64,000 bases of DNA, taken from the NCBI GenBank assembly GCA_027491415.1, contig JAOZFH010000025.1:19974-83973 (forward strand), given 5' to 3'. Below are positions 55,117 to 63,762 of this stretch, one piece after another. Every line of letters begins with the position of its first letter. Position 1 is the first letter of the stretch. The stretch is from Thermoproteota archaeon. Its GTDB lineage: Archaea > Korarchaeota > Korarchaeia > Korarchaeales > Korarchaeaceae. The position numbers and the translations under genes were made by a program. Below the pieces are notes generated by a model that was not told the origin of the DNA, ran no database searches, and saw only the letters and a list, made by a program, of their open reading frames with translations.

Positions 55117-56688
55117 TTGGCCGAGTACGCGATTGAGATGCGCGGGATGGTGAAGATCTACCCCGGTGGCACGGTCGCCCTGAAGGGGGTGGACTTCGCC
55201 GTCCGTGAGGGTGAGATACACGGGCTCCTCGGCGAAAACGGGGCCGGCAAGACCACCCTCATGGAGATCCTCTACGGCACCAGGAGCCCCACGGAGGGAG
55301 AGATATTCGTCCGCGGGAGGAGGGTCGAGATAAGGAGCCCCAGGGACGCCATGGCGCTCGGCATAGGCATGGTGCATCAGCACTTCACCCTCATCCCCGT
55401 CTTCACGGCACTCGAGAACGTGGTCCTGGGAGACGAGCCGGTCAGGTCAGCGGGCCTCCTGGACGTCCAGGCGGCCAGGGCCAGGGTGGAGGAGCTGATG
55501 GATCAAACCGGCCTCCACGTCCCCCTGGACGAGCCCGTCGAGAACCTGTCCACGGGGGAGAGGCAGAGGATCGAGATCCTCAAGATGCTCTACCGCAACG
55601 CAGACATCCTAATCCTAGACGAGCCCACGGCCGTCCTCACCCCCCTGGAGACCAAGGAGCTGTTCGCCTTCCTGAAGCGGATGAAGGAGGAGGGCAAGAC
55701 AATAGTCTTCATCACCCACAAGCTCAGGGAGGTCAAGGCGATCACCGACCGCGTGACCGTGCTCAGGAGGGGCGAGGTCGTCGGAACCGTGGACACGGCG
55801 GAGGTCTCGATGGAGGAGCTGGCAAGGATGATGGTCGGCAGGGAAGTCCTGTTTGAGCTGGAGAAGAAGCCTAGGGAGCCCGAGGAGCCCAAGCTGACCG
55901 TCGAAGACCTCTGGGTAAGGGGCGAGGGCGGAGACTACGCCGTCAAGGGCGTCTCCTTCGAGGTGAGGGGGGGCGAGATATTCGGCATTGCCGGCGTTGA
56001 GGGCAACGGGCAGACCGAGCTGGTTGAGGCGATAACAGGCCTCAGGCTGCCGGATAGGGGCAGGGTGCTGTTGGCGGGAGAGGACGTCACCGGGGCGAGG
56101 CCCCATCACCTCTACGCCAGGGGGCTCGGTCACATACCCGAGGACAGGCACAGGAGGGGGATAATCCTGGAGTTCACCGTCGCCGAGAACTCCATATTGG
56201 GCCTGCAGAGGCTCCCGCCCTTCATGAACAAGTGGGGCGTACTGCAGGAGTCCGTGGTCAGGGACTGGGCCAGGAAGGTCGTCGAGAGGTTCGAGATCGA
56301 CACGCCAGGCATAGACGCCCCGGCCTCCGCCTTGAGCGGCGGGAACCAGCAGAAGCTCATCGTCGGCAGGGAGATAATGAAGGACCCGAAGGTGGTCGTC
56401 GCCGCCCAGCCGACCAGGGGCCTGGACGTGGCGGCCACCGAGTACATCAGGAGGACCCTCCTCAGGATGAGGGACGAGGGTAGGGCCGTCCTCCTGGTGT
56501 CGGCCGACCTGGACGAGGTCCTCATGCTGAGCGACCGCGTCGGGGTGATGTACGAGGGGGAGCTGATGGGGGTCGTGAGGCCGGAGGAGGTCACCCTGGA
56601 GGAGATCGGAATGATGATGGGAGGGGTGAGGCTAGAGGACATCAAGGGCGGCGGAGCGAAGGCCGAGGCCGAGTCGACGGGAGGGTGA
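55117..56688 (+). CDS. nucleoside ABC transporter ATPase, two-domain
   Basis: This 523-residue protein holds two ATPase domains. Domain 1 is complete (GENGAGKTTLMEIL, signature LSTGERQRIEIL, Walker B LILDEPTAVL, ITHKLREVK). Domain 2 has GVEGNGQTELVEA, where the P-loop Lys is replaced as is normal for this family, and the signature LSGGNQQKLIVGRE. TTG 55117 is preferred to TTG 55111 because GGTGAT lies six bases before it. It pairs with two permeases downstream to import nucleosides bound by the BmpA-type protein. Confidence 0.94.
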   Translation: MAEYAIEMRGMVKIYPGGTVALKGVDFAVREGEIHGLLGENGAGKTTLMEILYGTRSPTEGEIFVRGRRVEIRSPRDAMALGIGMVHQHFTLIPVFTALENVVLGDEPVRSAGLLDVQAARARVEELMDQTGLHVPLDEPVENLSTGERQRIEILKMLYRNADILILDEPTAVLTPLETKELFAFLKRMKEEGKTIVFITHKLREVKAITDRVTVLRRGEVVGTVDTAEVSMEELARMMVGREVLFELEKKPREPEEPKLTVEDLWVRGEGGDYAVKGVSFEVRGGEIFGIAGVEGNGQTELVEAITGLRLPDRGRVLLAGEDVTGARPHHLYARGLGHIPEDRHRRGIILEFTVAENSILGLQRLPPFMNKWGVLQESVVRDWARKVVERFEIDTPGIDAPASALSGGNQQKLIVGREIMKDPKVVVAAQPTRGLDVAATEYIRRTLLRMRDEGRAVLLVSADLDEVLMLSDRVGVMYEGELMGVVRPEEVTLEEIGMMMGGVRLEDIKGGGAKAEAESTGG

Positions 56689-56692
56689 AGTC

Positions 56693-57802
56693 ATGAGGCT
56701 CGACCTGAGGCAGTACGCAAAGCCCCTGGCGGAGTCCGCCCTGTCGGTGCTGATAGGAGTCGCGGTCGGGACCCTGCTGGTGATCCTCGCCGGCTACAGC
56801 CCGGTGGTGTTCTTCAAGGCGCTGTTCGGCGGGGCGTTCAGGAGCAGGAACGCCTTCTTGGACACGCTGAGCTACATGGTGCCCCTGACGCTGACGGCAA
56901 TCTCCTTCGCAGTCGCTGCGAGGGCCTCTGTGTTCAACATAGGAGCGGAGGGCCAGATGTACGTTGGGGCGCTCGTGGCGAACGCCATCGGGGTCGTGGC
57001 GCTCCCCAACGGAGTGCACCAGGTCGTCGCGATACTGGCGGCGTTCCTCGCGGGAGGCCTCTGGGGCTGGATCGCCGGCATCCTGAAGGCCAAGAGGCAG
57101 GTTAACGAGGTGGTCTCGACCATAATGCTCAACTGGCTCGCCTTCTACCTCGTGAACTACGTCGCCACCTACCACCTCTACGATCCGAAGGCCCCCTACA
57201 AGACGGAGTACGTAAGGGAGACCGCGAGGCTGCCGGAGCTCATTCCGAGGACCTCCCTGACGCTCGACTGGGTTCTCACGATACTCATAGCCTTCCTCAT
57301 GTTCTTCCTGGTCTGGAAGACGTCGCTCGGATACGAGATAAGGGCCACGGGGATAAACCCGACCGCCGCGGAGTACGGGGGCGTGGACCCATCCAAGGTT
57401 ATCTCAATCTCGATGTTCCTCAGCGGGGGGGCCGGCGGCCTGGCCGGGGCCTTCCTGGTGCTGGGGAGGTTCGGGTTCATCACGACCACGCTGACCAACA
57501 TACTAAACTGGGGCTTCGACGGCATAGCGGTCTCGCTGGTCGGGAGGAACCACCCGATCGGCATACTGTTCTCAGCCCTGTTCTTCGCCCTCCTCTACAA
57601 CGGGGCCCTGGAGGTTCAGGTCGCCACTGCGACCGGAGGGAAGACGGGAGTGCCGATAGAGCTCGTCTTGGCCGTCATGGGAATCATAGTCATCGCCGTC
57701 GCTGTTCCTGGCCTGTGGGACATGGTCCAGGAGAGGCTCCTCCTCAGGAGGAAGAGGGTGGAGGTCCGAGAGGAGGCGGCCGGGACAGTGGGAGGTGAGT
57801 GA
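56693..57802 (+). CDS. nucleoside ABC transporter permease 1
   Basis: This 369-residue protein has about nine to ten membrane helices, with FNIGAEGQMYVGAL and GWIAGILKAKRQVNEVVSTIMLNWLA, both typical for the first permease (YufP/NupP type) of BmpA-linked importers. It begins four bases after the ATPase gene and overlaps the region before the second permease. Its extended loop after helix 5 (YVRETARLPELIP) is the usual place of an outer lid. Confidence 0.93.
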   Translation: MRLDLRQYAKPLAESALSVLIGVAVGTLLVILAGYSPVVFFKALFGGAFRSRNAFLDTLSYMVPLTLTAISFAVAARASVFNIGAEGQMYVGALVANAIGVVALPNGVHQVVAILAAFLAGGLWGWIAGILKAKRQVNEVVSTIMLNWLAFYLVNYVATYHLYDPKAPYKTEYVRETARLPELIPRTSLTLDWVLTILIAFLMFFLVWKTSLGYEIRATGINPTAAEYGGVDPSKVISISMFLSGGAGGLAGAFLVLGRFGFITTTLTNILNWGFDGIAVSLVGRNHPIGILFSALFFALLYNGALEVQVATATGGKTGVPIELVLAVMGIIVIAVAVPGLWDMVQERLLLRRKRVEVREEAAGTVGGE

Positions 57803-57803
57803 G

Positions 57804-58703
57804 TTGCAGGTGGCTGAGCTCCTGAGGTTCCTGCTCTACCCCACCTTCTACGCCGGGATGCTGAGGATGATGGTCCCGATAACGCTCGGCGCGGTGGGCG
57901 AGATCATCAGCGAGAGGTCGGGGGTCGTCAACATCGGGCTCGAGGGCATAATGATGCTCGGCGCGCTGGTCTCAACATACGTGGGCCACTTCACGGGCAG
58001 CATGGTCCTGGCGATGGTGTCTGGCCTAGTCGTGGGCCTAGCGGCCGGGTTCCTCCACGCGGGGATAGCCGTGAACCTGGCGGGCGACCAGATAATCGAC
58101 GGCGTCGGTCTGAACCTGTTCGCCGTGGGCATCGGGGAGGTCCTCCTCTACCTGACCTGGGGCAGCTTCGCCACCAGCCCGCAGCTCCCGCCGGAGGTGA
58201 GGGTTCCGAGCATTCACGGCTTCAGCCCGTTCGTCGTCCTCACCCTCCTGGTCGCAGCGGCGACCTGGGTCGTGGTCGAGAAGACGAGGTGGGGCCTCAG
58301 GCTGAAGGCCGTCGGAGAGGATCCGGTGGCCGCCGAGGCGGCGGGCATAGACGTCTTTAAGGTCAGGACGATCGCGACCGTCGTAGGGTCACTCCTCACG
58401 GCCAGCGCGGGGGTGTTCCTGTCCCTCGACTGGCTGGGCGCCTACACGAAGAACATCAGCGCCGGCAGGGGCTTCATAGCGCTGGCCCTCGTGGTCTTCA
58501 GCAGGTGGAACCCGCTCACGGCCCTCTTGGGCGGCCTCATATTCGGCTTCCTCTTCCAGCTGAGCCAGTCGATACCCAGCGGCGTCGTCCCGGACCAGAT
58601 ACTGTGGGCCCTGCCGTACCTGGTCACCCTGCTGATATCGGCCGGCTTCCTGGCAAAGGCCAGGCCTCCTGGCGCCGTGGGGAGGCCTTACAAGAGGGTC
58701 TGA
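57804..58703 (+). CDS. nucleoside ABC transporter permease 2
   Basis: This 299-residue protein has about eight membrane helices, with RSGVVNIGLEGIMMLGAL and GDQIIDGVGLNLFAVGI (NupQ/YufQ type). TTG 57804 lies five bases after a full GGAGGTGA site that sits in the end of the preceding gene; GTG 57795, inside that site, is a less likely start. It completes the nucleoside importer. The next gene, CTP synthase, is convergent, and both concern nucleotide supply. Confidence 0.93.
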   Translation: MQVAELLRFLLYPTFYAGMLRMMVPITLGAVGEIISERSGVVNIGLEGIMMLGALVSTYVGHFTGSMVLAMVSGLVVGLAAGFLHAGIAVNLAGDQIIDGVGLNLFAVGIGEVLLYLTWGSFATSPQLPPEVRVPSIHGFSPFVVLTLLVAAATWVVVEKTRWGLRLKAVGEDPVAAEAAGIDVFKVRTIATVVGSLLTASAGVFLSLDWLGAYTKNISAGRGFIALALVVFSRWNPLTALLGGLIFGFLFQLSQSIPSGVVPDQILWALPYLVTLLISAGFLAKARPPGAVGRPYKRV

Positions 58704-58747
58704 CGGGGCCTCCCCCGCCTTCCCCTCCACCACTTTTCCCCGCGCAC

Positions 58748-60397
58748 TCAGATCTCCTCGCCCGAGCACGCCCTGAGGAAGGCCGTGAAGAGAGGGTGCG
58801 GCCTCAAGACCCTGGACTTGAACTCCGGGTGGGCCTGGGTCGCCACGAAGAACGGGTGGTCCGGCAGCTCGATGAACTCTACGAGCTTCCCGTCGGGGGA
58901 GGTCCCGGAGAAGACCAGCCCGCACCCCCTCAGGAGGTTGTGGTACATGGGGTTCACCTCGTACCTGTGCCTGTGTCTCTCGAAGACCAGGTCCGCGCCG
59001 TAGATCCTGTGCACCAGCGTCCCAGGCCTCAGGACAGCCGGATGCGCGCCCAGCCTCATGGTTCCACCCTTCCCTCCGACCCCCCTCTGCTCCGGCAGGA
59101 GGTCGATCACCGGGTGCGGGGTCTCCGGGTCGACCTCTGTGGAGTTCGCGCCCTCGAGGCCGCAAACGCTCCTGGCGTACTCCACGACGGCGAGCTGGAG
59201 GCCGAAGCACAGGCCCAGGAAGGGTATCCCCTCCTCCCTCGCTACCCTGATGCTCTCCACCTTCCCCTCGGCCCCCCTCCTGCCGAAGCCACCCGGGACC
59301 ACGATTCCCTGGACGCCCTCCAGCTCACTCCTCACGTCTATCAGCCCCCTCTCGACGTCGGTGGCCTCGATCCACCTGACGTCCACCCTGAGGGACAGGT
59401 GCATGCTGGCGTGGTCTATCGCCGCCAGGAGCGAGGCGTAGGCGTCCCTCAGGTGCGTGTACTTTCCGACTATTGCCACGGCGACGGACTCCCGGGACGA
59501 CTCCCAACGGTCAAGCAGACGCCTCAGCTCCGCCAGGTCCCCCTCCCCGTGCCCCGGGGCCTGGGCCTTGGCCGAGCTCATCCCGAGGACCTCGGCCACA
59601 CGCTCCGCGAGCCCATGCTCCTCCAGCAGGAGGGGGACCCTGTAGATCGACCCGACGTCCGGGTCCGAGATCACGTTCTCCTCCCTCACGCCGCAATACA
59701 GGGCGATCTTCTGCCGGGCCTTCGGCTCCAGCGGCCTCCTGGACCTGGCCACTATGACGTCAGGGTCTATCCCCATGGACCTGAGCACCGAGACCGAGTG
59801 CTGGGTGGGCTTCGTCTTCTGCTCTCCGGAGGGGAGCTCGGGCACCAGGGTGACGTGCACGAAGGCGAAGTTCTCCCTGCCGAGCTCGTTGGAGAGCTGG
59901 CGAATCGCCTCTATGAAGTAGGCGTTCTCGATGTCGCCGACAGTCCCGCCCACCTCCATTATGACCACGTCCGCGCCCTGCTCCTCGGCCACCCTCAGGA
60001 TCCACCGCTTCGCCTCGCCCGTCACGTGGGGTATGAACTGGACCGTCTTGCCTAGGTACTCCCCGCGCCTCTCCTTCGAGATGACGCTCAGCAGGAGCTT
60101 GCCCGAGGTTATGTTGTTGTCCCCCTCCAGCGTCACGTCCATGAACCTCTCGTAGGTCCCGAGGTCCATGTCGCACTCTGTCCCGTCGTCGAGCACGTAG
60201 ACCTCGCCGTGCTCGTACGGGTTCATCGTGCCCGCGTCGACGTTGAGGTAGCCGTCGAACTTGATGGGCGTTACCCTGAGGCCCCTGGACCTCAGGAGCA
60301 TCCCGAGGCCGGCCGCGACCAGGCCCTTGCCCAGCCCGGACAGCACCCCGCCCGTGATCACGACGAACTTCGGCGCGCCGCCGCTCAACGAGCGCAC
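58748..60397 (-). CDS. pyrG: CTP synthase
   Basis: This 549-residue enzyme makes CTP from UTP, ATP and glutamine. The N-terminal synthetase domain has FVVITGGVLSGLGKGLVAAGLG (P-loop-like), KFDGYLNVDAGTMNP, HGEVYVLDDGTECDMDLGTYERF and VEVGGTVGDIE. The C-terminal glutamine amidotransferase domain has the nucleophile Cys in LGLCFGLQLAV and the His-Glu pair in QAHPEFKSR. Length is normal. GTG 60397 is the first start; TTG 60388 is nearer to the position predicted by a TATA-like CTTTTAGC. The promoter region also holds a strong hairpin (60454-60473). Confidence 0.97.
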   Translation of the reverse strand: MRSLSGGAPKFVVITGGVLSGLGKGLVAAGLGMLLRSRGLRVTPIKFDGYLNVDAGTMNPYEHGEVYVLDDGTECDMDLGTYERFMDVTLEGDNNITSGKLLLSVISKERRGEYLGKTVQFIPHVTGEAKRWILRVAEEQGADVVIMEVGGTVGDIENAYFIEAIRQLSNELGRENFAFVHVTLVPELPSGEQKTKPTQHSVSVLRSMGIDPDVIVARSRRPLEPKARQKIALYCGVREENVISDPDVGSIYRVPLLLEEHGLAERVAEVLGMSSAKAQAPGHGEGDLAELRRLLDRWESSRESVAVAIVGKYTHLRDAYASLLAAIDHASMHLSLRVDVRWIEATDVERGLIDVRSELEGVQGIVVPGGFGRRGAEGKVESIRVAREEGIPFLGLCFGLQLAVVEYARSVCGLEGANSTEVDPETPHPVIDLLPEQRGVGGKGGTMRLGAHPAVLRPGTLVHRIYGADLVFERHRHRYEVNPMYHNLLRGCGLVFSGTSPDGKLVEFIELPDHPFFVATQAHPEFKSRVLRPHPLFTAFLRACSGEEI

Positions 60398-60453
60398 TCT
60401 GTTCCTAGGCTAAGCTAAAAGCGGCCCGAGGGCGACTTCCGATCCGCTGCCCC

Positions 60454-60473
60454 GGCGCCCGGGGGTGGGCGCC
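60454..60473. other. GC-rich hairpin between divergent genes
   Basis: GGCGCCC-GGGGGT-GGGCGCC forms a 7-bp perfect stem with a six-base loop, between pyrG and the exported helical protein gene. More GGCGCC copies follow to 60490. It may be an operator or only GC-rich spacer. Confidence 0.35.
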
Positions 60474-60533
60474 CGGCGCCAGGGGGGCGCCCTTAAGCGG
60501 GCGGGGGGCGGATTTAGGTCACGGCGTTCGAAG

Positions 60534-61616
60534 ATGGCGTCCACCAGATCCCTCGAGGTCTCGGCCCTTCGGGGCAGCCCGAAGGGCGGAGCGGGTGCGA
60601 GCGCAAGGGCAAAGCTCGCGGCCGCGGCGCTGCTGGCGCTGATGGCGGTGCCCGTCGTGGTCTACGCGAGCCCCACAACGGCGACGACCGCCAGCTACCT
60701 CCTGGACATCTACGAGTCCACAAGGGCCAGGCTCATTGAGATTGTAGAGGTCTACGTTAACTGGACGGCCGGCGCGTCCAACGCGACCAGCGCCTCTGGG
60801 CCGTGTCACCAGCTGGAGGTCAACGTCGAGGCAGCCATAGCGGAGGGAGACGCCCTCGCGGAGCAGGCGAGGGCCGCACTCGAGGCCGGCAACGCCGACG
60901 AGGCGGCCGTCCTCGCGATCAGGGCCATAAACGCGCTGACCAGGGCCTTCGTCCAGGCCACGGTTTGCGTGAGCTTCCCGGGCGAGGCGCGCAACCAGAC
61001 GGCCCCGCCCGGGCTGATGGCGGCCATAACCAGGCTCGAGGTTAGGCTGAGCAGGCTCATGGCCACCGCAGAGGCCACGGAGGCCTCGGGGATGAACGTC
61101 TCGGGCGTGATAGACCTTCTGCAGGAGGCCTCGGCCGAGCTCCAGGTCGCCAGGGAGGCCGCGCTCTCGGGAGACGTCAGGGCAGCCGCGGAGTCCATAT
61201 CTAGGGCCAACCGGCTCATGGGGGAGGCGATCTCCATCATCAAGACGGCCTCGACCGTCGCTGTGGAGCACCGCGCCAGGGAGTTCTGCCGGCACGGGAA
61301 CTGCACGGCGCAGGTTCTGAACCTGACCAGGATGACCGAGAGAATGAGAGAGAAGATCGCGGAGAGGTGCAGGGCTCTAGGACTCGTCGAGGCGAACATC
61401 ACGGCGCCAGGGATGCGCCACAAGGAGGAGCACAAGAAGATGCACGGGCCGCCGGAGAACGTAACCGCGCCTCCAACAGAGCCGCCCGTGTCCGGTGAGC
61501 ACCCCGGCCGGGGACGCGAGCACCCCGGCGAGGCGCCCGCCCCACCGGCTGAGGGGGAGCAGCCGCCGGTAGACCACGAAGAGGCCCACTGCCCGCCTCG
61601 GGGCTGCGGAGGGTGA
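60534..61616 (+). CDS. exported helical protein with Pro/His/Glu-rich tail
   Basis: This 360-residue protein has a long basic N-terminus, a hydrophobic signal segment (LAAAALLALMAVPVVVYA), and then mainly long helices with heptad-like Ala/Leu spacing and several Asn-x-Thr/Ser sites (NWTAG, NATSA, NVSG, NCTAQ, NLTRM) that could be glycosylated. Four cysteines occur in the body and two near the end. The tail (from about residue 295) is rich in Pro, Glu and His. Known families were not recognised. It is followed by the second sensor-type exported protein after 81 bases. Confidence 0.6.
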   Translation: MASTRSLEVSALRGSPKGGAGASARAKLAAAALLALMAVPVVVYASPTTATTASYLLDIYESTRARLIEIVEVYVNWTAGASNATSASGPCHQLEVNVEAAIAEGDALAEQARAALEAGNADEAAVLAIRAINALTRAFVQATVCVSFPGEARNQTAPPGLMAAITRLEVRLSRLMATAEATEASGMNVSGVIDLLQEASAELQVAREAALSGDVRAAAESISRANRLMGEAISIIKTASTVAVEHRAREFCRHGNCTAQVLNLTRMTERMREKIAERCRALGLVEANITAPGMRHKEEHKKMHGPPENVTAPPTEPPVSGEHPGRGREHPGEAPAPPAEGEQPPVDHEEAHCPPRGCGG

Positions 61617-61697
61617 CCTACCCTCCCCGCTCCTACCAGCCCTACCAGCCCCTGCTTAGAGGGCAGGTGCCGAACCGAACTGGGAGGTGATTCCTGC

Positions 61698-62396
61698 TTG
61701 ACCGCCTCGCTCCGCGGGCGCGTCCACAGGTCAGCGCTTTCGACGCTTGTTCTCCTCGCCGCCCTGACCGTCGCGCTGACGGCGCCCGGTGCCTCCGCCC
61801 TCCGGCAGACCGAGGCACCCAAGGTGACCGTGGTCCTCGCGCCCTACGGCGACGGCTGGGTCGACGTGATCATACGGGCGAAGCTGCCGGAGGAGGCCTT
61901 CGTCGTGCTCCCGCTGCTCGGGGACCCCGACGCCGTCCTCGTGACCAACGGCGACGGGGTCCCCCTGAGCTACACTATCGGGGACGGGGCGGTGGTGGTC
62001 GAGGCAATGGGCGAGCGGGAGGTCGTCGTGTCCTACCAGACGCCCGACCTGGTGAAGAGGGTGGGGGGCGTCTGGGAACTCTTAGTGGATGTCCCGACGG
62101 CCTCCAGGCTAGAGGTCCGCCTGCCAGCCGACGCGGTAATAGTGGGCCTCTCGCCCGTGCCAGCGGAGGTCGAGAGGGGCTCCAACGCCCTGACGATCAC
62201 CTTCGACTCGGGGACGGCCAACGTCACCTACGCCCTCGCCAACTTCCAAGAGGGGGGCTCGGCGCAGTTGGCCGCGAACCCCTCGGGCTCCCAGGCCGTC
62301 GAGGGGCCGCTTCAGGGGGCATCTCCTTACGCAGTGGTAGGGTTGGCCGCCGCAGTCGCCATCGTCGCCCTCCTGGCGGCCGGCAGGAGGGGGTGA
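61698..62396 (+). CDS. exported, membrane-anchored sensor-like protein
   Basis: This 232-residue protein has a signal peptide (about 1-36), an outside beta-domain, and a C-terminal membrane helix (VVGLAAAVAIVALLAAG) that ends with GRRG. The outside domain is clearly related to that of the tethered regulator at 26543: both have DGW-x-DV, PL-x-GDP-x-A, YQTP-x-L, GGVW, a VVGLS/IVGLS segment and a similar last strand. It lacks the cytoplasmic winged helix. TTG 61698 is supported by a perfect GGAGGTGAT site (61683-61691). It may share a ligand with, or modulate, the regulator. Confidence 0.75.
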   Translation: MTASLRGRVHRSALSTLVLLAALTVALTAPGASALRQTEAPKVTVVLAPYGDGWVDVIIRAKLPEEAFVVLPLLGDPDAVLVTNGDGVPLSYTIGDGAVVVEAMGEREVVVSYQTPDLVKRVGGVWELLVDVPTASRLEVRLPADAVIVGLSPVPAEVERGSNALTITFDSGTANVTYALANFQEGGSAQLAANPSGSQAVEGPLQGASPYAVVGLAAAVAIVALLAAGRRG

Positions 62397-62615
62397 CCAG
62401 CCCCTCCCGTGCCCTTTCTTTGGATCCCGCCCGGCGGTTGGGCCGCGCCCCTCAAGGCCGTGGGGCCGCTCTCAGCGCGGGGGGATGTCCCCTCCGAGGA
62501 GGGCCCCGCTTCTCCCAGCTTATTCGGGGCGCGTAGCCCACCCCGATAGAAGCGCTCAAAGCGCCCTCGGTGGAATCCGCGCCCCGCCGGGTCGAGGCAG
62601 ATCGGGCCGCGGCCG
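62397..62615. other. GC-rich intergenic region without recognised genes
   Basis: These 219 bases between convergent genes contain short inverted repeats (for example TCGGGG/CCCCGA near 62524-62550) but no open frame with coding character, no tRNA arms and no clear promoter. Confidence 0.3.
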
Positions 62616-62978
62616 CTACACCTCCCTGCACTCCCCCTTGACGAATCTCAGGTACCAGCCCCTCCAGGACTCCTCGCTCACCACGTGCACCTCAAAGGGG
62701 TGGAAGAGGCCCAGCCTCTCCCTGAGCTCCGCCCTGAACGCGGCCCTCTCGGACTCCGTGGGCTCCCTGTCAAGGACCACGGCGACGTCTATGTCGCTGA
62801 GCGGGCCGTGGTCCCCCCTCAGGGTGCTCCCGAATAGGTAGACCCTCACCCCGGGCCCAAAGCGCTCTCGGGCGAGGTCCCTTATCGCGACGAGGTGCCT
62901 ACTCAGGCTCCGTCTGTAGGCCTCCACCACCTCCGCCGACCTCTTCAGAACCTCAATGTATCTCTTCGTCGAACTCAT
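62616..62978 (-). CDS. MNT-type minimal nucleotidyltransferase
   Basis: This 120-residue protein has the polymerase-beta-type motif VYLFGSTLRGDHGPLSDIDVAVVL (GS...D-x-D), with a third acidic residue on EVHVVSEE. In HEPN/MNT pairs this protein is the antitoxin, which can modify the HEPN partner with AMP. Its ATG at 62978 lies inside the 3' end of the HEPN gene if that gene's frameshift is corrected (26-base overlap), the typical coupling for such pairs. Confidence 0.9.
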   Translation of the reverse strand: MSSTKRYIEVLKRSAEVVEAYRRSLSRHLVAIRDLARERFGPGVRVYLFGSTLRGDHGPLSDIDVAVVLDREPTESERAAFRAELRERLGLFHPFEVHVVSEESWRGWYLRFVKGECREV

Positions 62979-63325
62979 CCTTGAACCTCTCCAGAAGACT
63001 GAGGGCCTCCTCGGCGGTCTCCCTTCCGTAACTCCACATCTAGGTACCTGCTACCCACGTACGCCTCGGCCAGAAGGTCCAGGACTACCCTGTTCTCCGA
63101 GAGGAACCTGACGGCCCTGTCCCCCACGACGGAGGACAGGGCCTCGAACAGGCGGATGAGGCCGTGGGCCTTTGGGAAGTCCCCGAGCTGCTTGAGCAGC
63201 GCGTACTTGAGGTACAGCTGGAGGGCCTGCTCCACGAAGAAGAGGGTGAAGTTGTAGTTTCCCTTGTCGAAGGCCTCGCGCGCCTCCTCCTCGAAGAGTT
63301 CGGCCCTCCTCTTCAGGAAGCTCAT
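62953..63325 (-). pseudogene. HEPN-domain protein with a frameshift near its C-terminus
   Basis: The HEPN domain starts MSFLKRRAELFEEEAREAF and continues through YNFTLFFVEQALQLYLKYALL and KAHGLIRLFEAL to AYVGSRYLDVE. At 63030-63031 there is one T too many on the minus strand. As written, the frame then reads a basic stretch and stops near 62975. With one base removed it reads YGRETAEEALSLLERFKDEFDEEIH and stops at 62953, exactly the C-terminal helix HEPN proteins have, and overlapping the MNT start. ATG 63325 is leaderless (GTTATAG box 63347-63353). Either the toxin is truncated in this strain or the base is an assembly error. Confidence 0.75.
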
Positions 63326-63762
63326 CGGAACTCGGCCCGCCACACAGTTATAGCCCTTATGCCGGGCGCGCGTCCGCGAAGGGTTCCGTCAAGGCGAGTG
63401 AGGTAGTCGTTTTGGGGGCAGGCTTGGAACGTCTTCGGGATCTCGCTTGTCTCCGATTTAACTTTCAACGTCGAAGCAGGAGGCGGCAAATCTGCTCCGT
63501 ACGACGCCGCCTCGCCTTGGGCGAGTAGTACCCGCCCTTGCACGTGGGCAGCTGACCTCCTGCGGCAGGCGCTCCCCCTGAGCTCCGAGGTAGAGCTACG
63601 ACGTAACCCGCGCGCCGGGGCGTGGCCCCAGGTCTTAGGGCGACCTCCCCCTCTCCCGCCGGGAGCGGCCACAATGTAACCGGGTCACACCCGGATATCC
63701 GGGCCGAGCCGAACCGGGCGGGGTCCCCTTTATTTTACCCCGGAGGCGAGAGTGTTCACGGG
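63326..63762. other. 437-base intergenic region with promoters and a palindrome
   Basis: This region lies between the HEPN gene (minus) and the solute-binding protein gene (plus). It holds the HEPN TATA box (63347-63353), a palindrome at 63690-63703 and a TATA-like TTTATTTT (63729-63736) for the plus-strand gene. A 69-codon frame on the minus strand (63465-63674) has an odd Arg/Gly-rich composition and is not believed. I found none of the conserved blocks of SRP RNA, RNase P RNA or tRNA. Confidence 0.45.
63690..63703. promoter_or_regulatory. 14-bp perfect palindrome upstream of the solute-binding protein gene
   Basis: CCCGGATATCCGGG is a perfect palindrome, 26 bases upstream of the TATA-like element and about 60 bases upstream of ATG 63763. 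It overlaps another inverted repeat, CCGGGT-CAC-ACCCGG (63680-63694). It looks like a regulator-binding site. Confidence 0.45.

Noticed and set aside
53722..55383. 553-codon open frame on the minus strand opposite the BmpA-type gene.
   Set aside because: It is the mirror of a strongly coding gene with GC-rich third positions; its protein is rich in His, Leu and Asp without any domain. The same holds for long frames opposite pyrG (58505-60055), the topoisomerase (5914-6936), the radical SAM gene (29398-30591) and the permease (45995-47005 in another frame).
63465..63674. 69-codon minus-strand frame in the intergenic region before the solute-binding protein gene.
   Set aside because: The composition is Arg/Gly/Ala-rich, there is no ribosome-binding site or TATA box at the right place, and no motif is seen.
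63326..63762. Long GC-rich intergenic region considered as SRP RNA or RNase P RNA.
   Set aside because: The conserved SRP helix 8 sequence and the conserved P4 blocks of RNase P RNA are not found on either strand.
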